The notes below the pieces were generated by a model. That model was given only the letters and a program-made list of their open reading frames with translations. It was not told the DNA's origin and did not search any database. From IMG/VR virus record IMGVR_UViG_3300043803_000411, positions 1-39,000 of that record: a stretch of 39,000 nucleotides of DNA; one strand, given 5' to 3'. This document shows, one piece after another, positions 21,856 through 28,228 of the stretch (its first letter is position 1; each line of letters begins with the position of its first letter). Source of the stretch: a virus. A program made the position numbers and the translations under genes.

Positions 21856-22569
21856 TTAGTCGGCGTCTTTGCCGTCGATGATGTCGAGCCGGTCAAGGAT
21901 GATCTGCCGCAGAGTCGCCCCGGCTTCCCCTGTCGCAACAGCATCATCTAGGCAATCGGCATCGAAAGCGGTGTCCCAGATCATCTTCAATTCGTCACGG
22001 TTCAGGGAGACAGAGGCAGCCTCTACCCATTGGGTCAGGATCTCCTGCCTAGCGGTGTCCGGCTTGGCTCTGACTGGCTCTGTAACGTCTTCCCAGTCCA
22101 GCGGAGGGACGAGCGTAGCCTTCACGACATCGTTCCGGTTCCCGTTGTCGTACAGAGACAGGCCGAACTGCGTGCCTAGGTTGATCGCGGCACGCTTCAG
22201 AGCATCAGACTCGGCGGTCTTGACCGCCATATCGTGGGCCTCCCCCCGCTGCGGCAGAGTAGCCGACCCGACAGCCGCCTCTGTGTAGGTTGTGTAGCCA
22301 AGGAACTCATCGTTCGCGTGAATACTCAGCCGCATGATGACCTTGTATCCGACGTTCCATCGACCCTTCTCGTCCTTGTCCTCAAACATCAGATCCGCAG
22401 AGATGACGTCGGCGGACCAGTTGCCGAATCCGAAGATACGGATGAGATGAGCCTTCACATCCCACGCCTCCAAATAGGAGAGACTGATGCCGGACTGATT
22501 GCGTTGCGCGATGCGCGACGCGTTGAGTGGCTTCAGTAGTTGCGCGTATTGCTCTGTCGTGAGTTTCAT
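21856..22569 (-). CDS. Rad52/Rad22-like single-strand annealing protein
   Basis: 237 residues. LLKPLNASRIAQRNQSGIS, LSYLEAWDVKAHLIRIFGF, then FLGYTTYTEAAVGSA and AHDMAVKTAESDALKRAAIN match the Rad52 annealing fold with its conserved hairpin and Lys-rich helix. The C-terminal part is helical. It pairs complementary strands during recombination. It belongs with the Cas4-like nuclease, SSB and RusA genes on the same strand. GAGGGGAA precedes the ATG. Confidence 0.82.
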   Translation of the reverse strand: MKLTTEQYAQLLKPLNASRIAQRNQSGISLSYLEAWDVKAHLIRIFGFGNWSADVISADLMFEDKDEKGRWNVGYKVIMRLSIHANDEFLGYTTYTEAAVGSATLPQRGEAHDMAVKTAESDALKRAAINLGTQFGLSLYDNGNRNDVVKATLVPPLDWEDVTEPVRAKPDTARQEILTQWVEAASVSLNRDELKMIWDTAFDADCLDDAVATGEAGATLRQIILDRLDIIDGKDAD

Positions 22570-22586
22570 TTCCCCTCATTCCCTAG

Positions 22587-22856
22587 TTAGTGCCAGCCGA
22601 AGATACGGTCTAGCGTCTTGTTGATGTGTTCTTGCTCGTCGTCGTCGGGATCGTTCCCGTTAAGATCGGAGAAGGAATCTGCGGAGAGTCCGTAGTGCGT
22701 GAACAGGACTCCGGCCTGCCGCTTGATGTCACGGACCCCGATGCGGTTCCACGGGATACCCATACGGATCAGTTCTAGTACGGCTGCCTGTGTCTGAATA
22801 TTTGATGGGTCTAGTTGGAATGTGATCGTTACTTGCTTCTCGTTGCGTCGCGCCAT
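22587..22856 (-). CDS. 89-residue hypothetical protein upstream of the annealing protein
   Basis: I chose MARRNEKQVTITFQLDPSNI at 22856, ten bases after AGGAGG; an ATG three codons earlier is too close to it. The product has two short strands, then helices (QAAVLELIRMGIPWNRIG, DIKRQAGVLFTHYG) and an acidic C terminus (DPDDDEQEHINKTLDRIFG). The family is not recognised. It lies 17 bases upstream of the annealing protein gene, so a partner in recombination is possible. Confidence 0.6.
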   Translation of the reverse strand: MARRNEKQVTITFQLDPSNIQTQAAVLELIRMGIPWNRIGVRDIKRQAGVLFTHYGLSADSFSDLNGNDPDDDEQEHINKTLDRIFGWH

Positions 22857-22861
22857 CTTGC

Positions 22862-23053
22862 TCATCCCTCCTTTGTGCGGCGACCCGTGATTGGTCGCCA
22901 TGCGTTGAGTGTGCTGAACTTCCAGACAGGCGTGCGGCCCACCTGGATATCGGGCGGAGGCATCTGGCCCCTCGCCTTGTATGAAGTGATCGTCTTCTCC
23001 GTGATCCCGTAGGCACGGGCGATATCACTAATCGTGAAGAACTCCTCGCTCAC
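22862..23053 (-). CDS. MerR/excisionase-like helix-turn-helix protein
   Basis: 63 residues from a GTG that overlaps the previous TGA. TISDIARAYGITEKTITSYK is a helix-turn-helix and GRTPVWKFSTLNAW the wing. It is the typical small DNA-binding protein of phages. Since no integrase is present, a regulatory role is more likely than excision. Its stop lies inside the ribosome binding site of the next gene. Confidence 0.7.
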   Translation of the reverse strand: MSEEFFTISDIARAYGITEKTITSYKARGQMPPPDIQVGRTPVWKFSTLNAWRPITGRRTKEG

Positions 23054-23505
23054 AGTCTCTCCTTATGCGCGTGCTTGCAGTTCTGGACGAAGTTGACTAC
23101 CTCGTCCGGTGTCTGGGCCAGGATCTCGTCAAGCAGGACTGGCTCGGGTGGCTCGTTTCGCTCGCGGGAGCCGGGAAGCCTGCGCCACCATGACGTCAGG
23201 TATTCCTCTCCTTGGCGGTACACTTCGCACCACTCGTCGCTACCGGGAAGCAGCAACTCTAGGCTGCAAGTGACGGAACCCTTGTGGCCCTCTTCGGTCG
23301 CCCAGCCCCAGTTCAGTCCCTCGTCGTTCATGGTCTTGGTGACTGGTGCGTAGAACCGCCACGCGTCAGCGGCTAGATCCCTCTCGACCGCATCGTAGCG
23401 AGCAGGCCACCAGCAGGACGGGCAGATACAGTCATCGCTGCAACGATCTGACTCGTGACAGGATACGCAGTCGAATCCTAGGTCTAGCGTCAAGTTCATT
23501 CCCAT
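23050..23505 (-). CDS. 151-residue zinc-binding hypothetical protein
   Basis: The ATG at 23505 overlaps the upstream TGA and has AGGAGG eight bases upstream. The N terminus carries FDCVSCHESDRCSDDCICPS followed by CWWP, enough Cys and His for two zinc sites. After it come aromatic-rich strands (WRFYAPVTKTMNDEGLNWGW) and a helical end with ILAQTPDEVVNFVQNCKHAH. Family not recognised. Longer in-frame versions reach into the neighbour gene and were not used. Confidence 0.6.
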   Translation of the reverse strand: MGMNLTLDLGFDCVSCHESDRCSDDCICPSCWWPARYDAVERDLAADAWRFYAPVTKTMNDEGLNWGWATEEGHKGSVTCSLELLLPGSDEWCEVYRQGEEYLTSWWRRLPGSRERNEPPEPVLLDEILAQTPDEVVNFVQNCKHAHKERL

Positions 23506-23849
23506 CAGAGGACCTCCTCTTGCTCGATCGCGGACTCGCAGAGATTGCATCCGAACCACCAGCGCGGAGCAGCGGCAAGGTCCAGCCGCGACATATCGCA
23601 CCAACGGCACATCCCAAACTCATCGAACACGGGAGACGACGCATCAGTCCTGATGTATTCGAGCGCATCGCTCAACGTCCCGACAGTACGGAGCGGAGAC
23701 AGGTAGGTAGGCCCCCACTTCCGCCCATCGACAACGAACATCGGCACCTTCGCCGCTTCCGGCTTATCCCACGGGTCGCGCTCCAAGCGAACCGCGTAGC
23801 GATCATCGCTGCACTCCCAGCGGTCCTCGCTCACTCGTCGTAGTTCCAT
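23505..23849 (-). CDS. 114-residue zinc-binding hypothetical protein
   Basis: The N-terminal half is a small beta domain (RRVSEDRWECSDDRYAVRL), followed by a helix (LSDALEYIRTD). The C-terminal half has GMCRWCDMSR and FGCNLCESA, a C-x2-C pair on each side, a likely zinc ribbon. AAGGG lies seven bases before the ATG. Similar small zinc proteins are common early genes. Function unknown. Confidence 0.6.
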   Translation of the reverse strand: MELRRVSEDRWECSDDRYAVRLERDPWDKPEAAKVPMFVVDGRKWGPTYLSPLRTVGTLSDALEYIRTDASSPVFDEFGMCRWCDMSRLDLAAAPRWWFGCNLCESAIEQEEVL

Positions 23850-23895
23850 GCGAATACCCTTCTCTCGTTAGGCTAACGATCGCTAGCCAAGGCGA

Positions 23896-23927
23896 GGCAG
23901 GAAGGAAAGGGAAGGAACCCTCCTGCC
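23896..23927 (-). terminator. Weak hairpin between the DUF932 gene and the next gene
   Basis: GGCAGGA (23896-23902) pairs with TCCTGCC (23921-23927), with an 18-base purine-rich interior that can add a GGG/CCC pairing. It lies just downstream of the DUF932 gene on the minus strand. It has no T run. An RNA stability element or inefficient terminator is possible. Confidence 0.35.
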
Positions 23928-23943
23928 CCACGTTGGTGAGCGA

Positions 23944-24942
23944 TCAGGCAGACAGCAGCGCGTACGCCTTCTGCTTGATCGGTTCGACAGCGCCCACGAA
24001 GACGCGCTCGGCGCGCGCAACATCGGCGTCACGCTTGCCTGCCTTCACGGGCTTCACCCAGTCAGCCCACTCCGTGATCGCGTTGAACGCTGCCCAGCGG
24101 GTACCGGCGACGTTCTGCTGCGTCGGGGCGAGCCACAGACCGGCAACTTGCTCGCGCGTCTCCTCAACGCGCATCATCTGAAGGCTGCTCATGTCCTTCC
24201 GCATCGGGAAAAGAGCCTCTGTGAACGTGTCGAACTCGCGGCGAGACATCTCACTAGCAACGAGTTCATTGACAGCGGCCTGGAAAGCGTCGGCGTAATC
24301 GACAACGAGACCCATCGCCTCGCGTGCCTGCTGAATCTTGCCGCGAATGTTGGCGGTGTGCTTCATAGACCACTTGCTGACGGCGCTCTGAAGCCCGAAC
24401 TGGACCGTGTTGGCGCAGACGGGACGCACCGCAGTAACGAAAGCGGTGAAAGCCTTGCTCCCGTCGTGGCTCGTGGAGCAGACAAGGTACAGATCAACGG
24501 TGTCCTGGCCTCCGGCGATGCTGATGTGCTGCGGCATCTTCATCGAAACGAACACCTGAGTCCCGCCACGCAGAGATCCGGCTGTCTCAAAGACCGCACC
24601 GGACTCATCGACCAAGTTGTTAAGGAAGTCGAACGCCTCCTTGTTCTGGATGACCGTGTACTGCTTGCCAACGACGCCGAGACCCTGCACTCCCAACTTC
24701 GGGTGGTCACGGTAAGTCATGTAACGATCGGGTGCGCTGACCATCACTACACCGTTCTCGGTCAGCACCGGGGTCTGGACCGGATCATCGGACTTGATGA
24801 CGTCCCAATCCAACTGCGCGAGCCGCAGAGCATCCTCTACGTTCTGCGCGCCATCGGTGATTGTGCCCAACTGGTGCCAAGGAACCTCGCGGTTGGAGAA
24901 GAACGCGGCACTACCATCCTGGAATGTCTCTACTGCGTGCAT
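23944..24942 (-). CDS. DUF932 phage protein
   Basis: 332 residues. MHAVETFQDGSAAFFSNREV then PWHQLGTITDGAQNVEDALR and LDWDVIKSDD, with YTVIQNKEAFDFLNNLVDE, match the DUF932 family (phage/plasmid-related protein). The middle has QVFVSMKMP and CSTSHDGSKAFTAFVTAVRP typical of the family. Function unknown; it is often strongly expressed and found in replication regions. It is the first gene downstream of the last hammerhead element. AAGGG lies upstream of the ATG. Confidence 0.85.
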   Translation of the reverse strand: MHAVETFQDGSAAFFSNREVPWHQLGTITDGAQNVEDALRLAQLDWDVIKSDDPVQTPVLTENGVVMVSAPDRYMTYRDHPKLGVQGLGVVGKQYTVIQNKEAFDFLNNLVDESGAVFETAGSLRGGTQVFVSMKMPQHISIAGGQDTVDLYLVCSTSHDGSKAFTAFVTAVRPVCANTVQFGLQSAVSKWSMKHTANIRGKIQQAREAMGLVVDYADAFQAAVNELVASEMSRREFDTFTEALFPMRKDMSSLQMMRVEETREQVAGLWLAPTQQNVAGTRWAAFNAITEWADWVKPVKAGKRDADVARAERVFVGAVEPIKQKAYALLSA

Positions 24943-24964
24943 TGGAATACCCTTCCGGTTAGGT

Positions 24965-25020
24965 CTGACGATCTCGTCAGCGGCACTATTCAGTACCGGA
25001 CCCCTCGCGGGGTTTCGATC
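24965..25020 (-). ncRNA. Type II hammerhead ribozyme, copy 1
   Basis: Read on the minus strand: stem II 3' strand GATC, then GAA, stem III ACCCC/GGGGT with loop GCGA, cleavage-site C (24999), stem I CGGTAC/GTGCCG with a six-base loop, core CTGACGA, stem II 5' strand GATC. Here stem II is GAUC/GAUC where the other copies have GUC/GAC, a compensated change. The loop CTGA can pair with TCAG at 24965-24968. Predicted cleavage is between 24999 and 24998. It separates the 25024-25290 gene from the DUF932 gene. Confidence 0.9.
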
Positions 25021-25023
25021 TAG

Positions 25024-25290
25024 TCAGCAGAAGACGTACACGGTCCCGTCCCCGTAATCGTCATCGTCATCCTCGGGATCGCTGATCGCGAACTCGCCGT
25101 GGTAGTGACTCCACTTAACGGGCATCAACTCCACGTTGTCGGGGATGAAGCGGTAGGCGATACGAGTGCCCCAATGGTCTGCGCTCGCTGCGCTGAACAT
25201 GATCTGCTTGTCTGGGTCCAGCGTTTGCAGTTGCTCAATCAACTCACCTACCGTGAGCGACTTGCCCTTGATCTCTGTAACTGTTGCCAT
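25024..25290 (-). CDS. 88-residue acidic phage protein
   Basis: The product starts MATVTEIKGKSLTVGELIEQ and has LQTLDPDKQIMFSAASADHW, then a beta section, and ends with the acidic run SDPEDDDDDYGDG before VYVFC. AGGAGG lies nine bases before the ATG, inside the previous small gene. The family (small phage proteins with LTVGELIEQL...P) is widespread and uncharacterised. A hammerhead element follows its stop after three bases. Confidence 0.65.
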   Translation of the reverse strand: MATVTEIKGKSLTVGELIEQLQTLDPDKQIMFSAASADHWGTRIAYRFIPDNVELMPVKWSHYHGEFAISDPEDDDDDYGDGTVYVFC

Positions 25291-25394
25291 TACTGCATAC
25301 CTCCTTCTATCCAGCCGGCGACACCCATCATGGCGATGAGTGCCAGGGTTGCGAGTGTGGCGAGAACGATCTCGCCGCGTGCCGTGAGTCTCAC
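25290..25394 (-). CDS. 34-residue single-span membrane peptide
   Basis: A GTG at 25394 overlaps the previous TGA (GTGA) and has GAGGAGG four bases upstream. The stop TAA overlaps the next ATG (TAATG). The product MRLTARGEIVLATLATLALI then AMMGVAGWIEGGMQ is one hydrophobic span with a basic N terminus. The good ribosome binding site and overlaps at both ends make it a likely gene. Confidence 0.6.
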   Translation of the reverse strand: MRLTARGEIVLATLATLALIAMMGVAGWIEGGMQ

Positions 25395-25600
25395 GATGCC
25401 TCCTCTGTCCTCGTGATCGGTGCGCCGAGCCATTCCTCTACCCCCTTAACGTGGAACAACTCGGGCGCATTACTCATCTGCTTCACTTCAATCGGCTGAA
25501 GCGGATCCCAACCGATCGCTTCCATCTCGTTCAGCATGTTCCTGAGCGAGAAGATTGTCGGGCGACGCAGGATGTAACCTGTCTGAAGTCCTTCGATCAT
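25391..25600 (-). CDS. 69-residue hypothetical protein
   Basis: I chose the ATG at 25600, which overlaps the upstream TGA (ATGA). The product starts MIEGLQTGYILRRPTIFSLR and has a helix NMLNEMEAIGWDPLQP, then PIEVKQMSNAPELFHVKGVE. Unknown family. The longer version to 25663 reads across the neighbouring gene and was not used. Translation is likely coupled, as no Shine-Dalgarno is evident. Confidence 0.6.
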   Translation of the reverse strand: MIEGLQTGYILRRPTIFSLRNMLNEMEAIGWDPLQPIEVKQMSNAPELFHVKGVEEWLGAPITRTEEAS

Positions 25601-25767
25601 GCGATCACATCGACAATCGCGTCGCACAGAATCGCGCAGCGCATGTATGCCGTCGGGTCGCAAACTAAATACAGGTGGCCGTCGCGCTCCTCTGTGTAGG
25701 GATCGGTCATCTGCGTCCCGCGATGCATGTATTTACGATCTAGCCGCGTGATAACGGTTACTGTCAT
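25597..25767 (-). CDS. 56-residue hypothetical protein, first gene after ribozyme copy 2
   Basis: The ATG at 25767 lies eight bases after AAAGGGG in the ribozyme-linked leader. The product is MTVTVITRLDRKYMHRGTQM, then TDPYTEERDGHLYLVCD and a C-terminal YMRCAILCDAIVDVIA helix. Family not recognised. Its leader begins with the stem I hairpin left by ribozyme cleavage. Confidence 0.6.
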   Translation of the reverse strand: MTVTVITRLDRKYMHRGTQMTDPYTEERDGHLYLVCDPTAYMRCAILCDAIVDVIA

Positions 25768-25784
25768 GGTGCTTCCCCTTTCGT

Positions 25785-25845
25785 TAGCCTGTCTCATCAG
25801 GCACAGGCGGCTATCCCTGTGCGACCCCGCGAACGGGGTTTCGAC
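25785..25845 (-). ncRNA. Type II hammerhead ribozyme, copy 2
   Basis: Minus strand: GTC, GAA, stem III ACCCCG/CGGGGT (loop TTCG), cleavage C (25823), stem I GCACAGG/CCTGTGC, core CTGATGA, then GAC closing stem II. The stem I loop holds TAGCC, complementary to GGCTA at 25785-25789. The TAG stop of the upstream gene shares its G with stem II. Predicted cleavage is between 25823 and 25822. Confidence 0.93.
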
Positions 25846-26117
25846 TAAAACGGCGGTGCCGTCACTTCTTTGCCAGACTCGTACCCGGCATCCCAACCCT
25901 TGGACCAGCCGCGATCGAACTCGGCGAACTCGGCGTCCCAAATCAGTTCACGAATCTTCTGGATGTCATCCTTGCTGACTCCCAACTCGCGGAAGTAGTG
26001 GATGAGAGCGTGGTACATGACGCGGCTCTCGTTCGAAGCGCCCATCGTCGGGTACTCCTCAACGAAACGCCACGCGCCAGCGATCGCGGTGTCGATCGGC
26101 GTGCTTGTGATTGCCAT
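25845..26117 (-). CDS. 90-residue hypothetical early protein
   Basis: The product starts MAITSTPIDTAIAGAWRFVE, with a helical body (RVMYHALIHYFRELGVSKDD, IRELIWDAEFAEFDRGWSKG) that resembles small phage proteins of unknown function. AAAGGAAAG lies upstream of the ATG. This is a junction without a ribozyme: only 34 bases separate it from the upstream gene. Its TAG stop is part of ribozyme copy 2. Confidence 0.6.
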   Translation of the reverse strand: MAITSTPIDTAIAGAWRFVEEYPTMGASNESRVMYHALIHYFRELGVSKDDIQKIRELIWDAEFAEFDRGWSKGWDAGYESGKEVTAPPF

Positions 26118-26151
26118 TGGCTTTCCTTTCGTTGCGCGGTGAAGGTGTCAG

Positions 26152-26337
26152 TCAGGAGAGGAGCGCCACGGCATGCTCGTATTCCTCAGCGTCGCACGCG
26201 AGCGAGAACGCCGTGTCCAGGCAGCGATCGGCAGCCATCAGCGCAAGGCGCAGCGACGGGCGGTCCCCGCCAACGCTGGCGATCAAAGACATCAGGTCTT
26301 CCTGGATTCGGTTGATTTTCGATTCGGTCTGATTCAC
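26152..26337 (-). CDS. 61-residue helical hypothetical protein
   Basis: It starts at a GTG (26337) eight bases after AAAGGG. The product MNQTESKINRIQEDLMSLIA then ADRCLDTAFSLACDAEEYEH is all helix, like a small regulatory or adaptor protein. No named family. It is the first gene after ribozyme copy 3 and shares a mRNA with the 25845-26117 gene. Confidence 0.55.
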   Translation of the reverse strand: MNQTESKINRIQEDLMSLIASVGGDRPSLRLALMAADRCLDTAFSLACDAEEYEHAVALLS

Positions 26338-26354
26338 TTGCTTTCCCTTTCGTC

Positions 26355-26413
26355 TCGCCTGTCTCTTCAGCGCCAGGAGGCGAACCCTGACGGACCCCTC
26401 GCGGGGTTTCGAC
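26355..26413 (-). ncRNA. Type II hammerhead ribozyme, copy 3
   Basis: Minus strand: GTC, GAA, stem III ACCCC/GGGGT (loop GCGA), cleavage C (26393), stem I CGTCAGG/CCTGGCG with one U-G pair, core CTGAAGA, then GAC. The U-G pair forms only in the minus-strand RNA, which agrees with the direction of transcription. The loop sequence TCGCCT pairs with AGGCGA at 26355-26360. The upstream TAG stop overlaps stem II. Predicted cleavage is between 26393 and 26392. Confidence 0.94.
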
Positions 26414-26715
26414 TAATCGCGCGTCGCATAGATACGGATGACACGGCGCTCGCCGTACTCGTTCTCGGTGCCGTACTCGTAGGACCAGATCTCCGTGTCT
26501 CCGTGGTGGTCGATCTCGACTGCCTCGGGGTTAGTAGCGAGTGCCTTCAGTACCTTGTTGAGCCGGATCTTGACGGTGCGGTCGCTCTGCGGCGTGTAAT
26601 GATTGACGTCGGCGTGCTCTGGCGCGGCGTAGGTGCCGCCGCAACCGCAGGCGCACCCGGTCTTGCCGCAGTACGTCTTCTGGATGCTCTTGAATGAGAT
26701 ACCGATGGTGGTCAT
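26413..26715 (-). CDS. 100-residue cysteine-containing early protein
   Basis: Residues 13-30 hold SIQKTYCGKTGCACGCGG, a dense Cys/Gly cluster that may bind metal. A helix with SDRTVKIRLNKVLKALATNP and a beta end (EIWSYEYGTENEYGERR, VIRIYATRD) follow. AAGGGAAG lies upstream of the ATG. It shows a partial resemblance to the 27145-27348 gene product, which also has an EYG-x-x-V-R-V strand, so the two may be related. Function unknown. Confidence 0.6.
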   Translation of the reverse strand: MTTIGISFKSIQKTYCGKTGCACGCGGTYAAPEHADVNHYTPQSDRTVKIRLNKVLKALATNPEAVEIDHHGDTEIWSYEYGTENEYGERRVIRIYATRD

Positions 26716-26731
26716 TGTGCTTCCCTTTCGT

Positions 26732-26794
26732 CTGGCCCTGTCTCGTCAGCGGTAGCCGGGCAGTTCTACCGGACCCCGTCGCCGGGGTTTCGAC
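26732..26794 (-). ncRNA. Type II hammerhead ribozyme, copy 4
   Basis: Minus strand: GTC, GAA, stem III ACCCCG/CGGGGT (loop GCGA), cleavage C (26772), stem I CGGTAG/CTACCG, core CTGACGA, then GAC. The loop has CTGCCC, able to pair with GGGC-C-AG at 26732-26738 with one bulge. The upstream TAG stop overlaps stem II. Predicted cleavage is between 26772 and 26771. Confidence 0.92.
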
Positions 26795-27069
26795 TAATAT
26801 CCGAGTCGCTTAAGATCGGCGTTCGCGTACTTGCCGAGAACGCGCGACGTTGCCGCGACATAGGTGCTTCCGTGGATGTCGGTCTTGATGACCGGGTCGG
26901 CGTACACGACCTGAGCGTTGATCGCGTTCACGAGTCGCTGCGCGGTTTGCTTGTTACGCAGGACGTAGCCGTGGGTGCTTGGCCTATCGACCGTGGCATC
27001 CCAGGTCGAGTAGACGCACCACTCGCCGCCAGGCCTCTCGCACTCGTACATATCGGCGTGAACCTTCAT
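26794..27069 (-). CDS. 91-residue hypothetical early protein
   Basis: The product starts MKVHADMYECERPGGEWCVY, followed by strands and a helix (RNKQTAQRLVNAINAQVVYA) and a basic C terminus (RVLGKYANADLKRLGY). The alpha/beta mix is well formed but not a family I know. AAAGGGGAAG precedes the ATG. Ribozymes flank it on both sides, so it would be a single-gene mRNA after cleavage. Confidence 0.6.
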   Translation of the reverse strand: MKVHADMYECERPGGEWCVYSTWDATVDRPSTHGYVLRNKQTAQRLVNAINAQVVYADPVIKTDIHGSTYVAATSRVLGKYANADLKRLGY

Positions 27070-27087
27070 GCGCTTCCCCTTTCGTTA

Positions 27088-27145
27088 CACCTGTCTCGTC
27101 AGCACGGGTCGGTGAGTTCCCGTGGACCCCTCTCGGGGTTTCGAC
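27088..27145 (-). ncRNA. Type II hammerhead ribozyme, copy 5
   Basis: Minus strand: GTC, GAA, stem III ACCCC/GGGGT with loop GAGA, cleavage C (27125), stem I CACGGG/CCCGTG, core CTGACGA, then GAC. The loop CACC pairs with GGTG at 27088-27091. The upstream TAG stop overlaps stem II. Predicted cleavage is between 27125 and 27124. Confidence 0.93.
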
Positions 27146-27348
27146 TATTCAGCACCGCACTCGCAGCCTCGCTTGTTGCAGCGGTGGGGCGCGGCCTGCC
27201 GGAAGACCCGCTCGCCGCAGAGCGAGCAGCATGTCATCGCTGCGATGCAGGACTTCTGCTCGGTCGGGCAAGTGATGACCCGTACCCATGCGCCGTACTC
27301 GTTTCGGTACTCGAAGTCCAGCGTATGAAGCGCCGTCGCGGTCACCAT
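27145..27348 (-). CDS. 67-residue cysteine-rich early protein
   Basis: I chose the ATG at 27348, which overlaps the upstream stop by seven bases (ATGGTGA; the GTG one codon later is also possible). The C-terminal half contains CPTEQKSCIAAMTCCSLCG and HRCNKRGCECG, about nine cysteines, suggesting zinc binding. Its start MVTATALHTLDFEYRNEYGA is a beta hairpin. A long in-frame extension covers the neighbouring gene and is rejected. Confidence 0.6.
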   Translation of the reverse strand: MVTATALHTLDFEYRNEYGAWVRVITCPTEQKSCIAAMTCCSLCGERVFRQAAPHRCNKRGCECGAE

Positions 27349-27536
27349 GACAGCATCGTCATAGTCGGAGGGCGGAGCGCGGTCAGTACGCCACCCGGCT
27401 CGTAGTCGGTGAGCAGGATCTTCTCGGCGGCTTCCTTTGCCTCTTCCCACGTGTCGCCGGTAACGCCGATCTCCTCGACTGAGGCGTACCCGTCGCTGTC
27501 GGTGAATGTCACCTCGGCGGTGTAATGGAATGCCAT
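27342..27536 (-). CDS. 64-residue early protein
   Basis: MAFHYTAEVTFTDSDGYASV, then VTGDTWEEAKEAAEKILLTD and a short end. This is a beta-beta-helix unit like other small phage proteins with W-E-E-A-x-x-A-A helices. It carries no metal ligand. AAAGGGGAG lies upstream of the ATG. It shares a mRNA with the next gene, with coupled stop and start. Confidence 0.6.
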   Translation of the reverse strand: MAFHYTAEVTFTDSDGYASVEEIGVTGDTWEEAKEAAEKILLTDYEPGGVLTALRPPTMTMLSW

Positions 27537-27555
27537 GCGTCTCCCCTTTCGTCAT

Positions 27556-27616
27556 TGACCTGTCTCGTCAGGCACGGTAGGTCAGTTCCGTGCGACCCGC
27601 CGAAGCGGGTTTCGAC
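27556..27616 (-). ncRNA. Type II hammerhead ribozyme, copy 6
   Basis: Minus strand: GTC, GAA, stem III ACCCGC/GCGGGT (loop TTCG), cleavage C (27594), stem I GCACGG/CCGTGC, core CTGACGA, then GAC. Stem III differs from copies 2 and 4 at paired positions, so pairing is preserved by double changes. The loop TGACCT pairs with AGGTCA at 27556-27561 through six bases. The upstream TAA stop abuts the stem II 3' strand. Predicted cleavage is between 27594 and 27593. Confidence 0.94.
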
Positions 27617-27877
27617 TTACTCCCAGGTAGCGCTCTCGGTGATCCTGCCGTCAGACATCCCGAAGGAGTTCTGAAGGCCAATGCGGATCGCATGGAACTT
27701 CTCGCCGTCAGCCTTCGAGAAGTCGTTACGGCGCTCGGTACGGAACTCCATCTGGATCTCGTCACCCTTGTCGGCGATTGCCGAAGCGAGGTCACGGATC
27801 AAGCAGGCAGCCTCCGCCTTGCTCATCGTGAACCAGCAGACGTTACGGTCGTTCATCGGCGTGTGCGTGGTGGTCAT
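27617..27877 (-). CDS. 86-residue hypothetical early protein
   Basis: The product starts MTTTHTPMNDRNVCWFTMSK, with AEAACLIRDLASAIADKGDE and IQMEFRTERRNDFSK, then ADGEKFHAIRIGLQNSFG. The helix-strand pattern looks like a small alpha/beta domain. Family not recognised. The ATG lies downstream of AAAGGGAAGG from the ribozyme leader. Ribozymes lie on both sides. Confidence 0.6.
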   Translation of the reverse strand: MTTTHTPMNDRNVCWFTMSKAEAACLIRDLASAIADKGDEIQMEFRTERRNDFSKADGEKFHAIRIGLQNSFGMSDGRITESATWE

Positions 27878-27892
27878 GATTGTTCCTTCCCT

Positions 27893-27954
27893 TTCGCCTG
27901 TCTCATCAGCACCGGGAGGCGAACTCCGGTGGACCGCCTCGCGGCGGTTTCGAC
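27893..27954 (-). ncRNA. Type II hammerhead ribozyme, copy 7
   Basis: Minus strand: GTC, GAA, stem III ACCGCC/GGCGGT (loop GCGA), cleavage C (27932), stem I CACCGG/CCGGTG, core CTGATGA, then GAC. Stem III is covaried relative to the other copies. The loop TTCGCCT pairs with AGGCGAA at 27893-27899 through seven bases, and this partner runs directly into the AAAGGG ribosome binding site. Predicted cleavage is between 27932 and 27931. Confidence 0.94.
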
Positions 27955-27960
27955 TATGCG

Positions 27961-28209
27961 CTACATGAACTGGCTGACCATCCGGCTGAACGTCGGAAGG
28001 TGAACGGGCTTGGCCTTGGGCCGAACCTTGAAAGACGCAGGCACCGGGATCTCGGTGGCACCCTCCAAGCCGCGACGCGCAATGGCCTTCTCACGGCTGG
28101 ACCACTCGCCACCCATGAAGACGTAGCCATCGGTGTGCAGCGGCGTGATGATGAACAACGTGTAACGGCCATTCTTCTCTGTGAAGAAGTAGGTGCGGTC
28201 GTCGCTCAT
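27961..28209 (-). CDS. 82-residue hypothetical early protein
   Basis: MSDDRTYFFTEKNGRYTLFI, then TPLHTDGYVFMGGEWSSREK and a basic end (FKVRPKAKPVHLPTFSRMV). Beta strands dominate the first half. Unknown family. The ATG follows AAAGGGAAG of the ribozyme copy 8 leader. Its stop lies six bases upstream of ribozyme copy 7. Confidence 0.6.
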   Translation of the reverse strand: MSDDRTYFFTEKNGRYTLFIITPLHTDGYVFMGGEWSSREKAIARRGLEGATEIPVPASFKVRPKAKPVHLPTFSRMVSQFM

Positions 28210-28228
28210 GCGATCTTCCCTTTCGTCA

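Noticed and set aside
22222-22599. Antisense and other-frame ORFs over known genes such as 2222-2599 minus and 22234-22539 plus, considered as overlapping genes.
   Set aside because: They have no start signals, low-complexity composition and no fit to neighbour overlaps, so they are shadows of the Rad52-like and scaffold genes.
23850-23943. The inverted repeats upstream of the 23505-23849 gene as another hammerhead.
   Set aside because: The hairpin has no GAAA/CUGANGA core, and the GTTAGGCTAAC palindrome is unrelated.
26118-26151. A possible ninth hammerhead between 25845-26117 and 26152-26337.
   Set aside because: Only 34 bases with a ribosome binding site are present. There is no GAAA, CUGANGA or hairpin.
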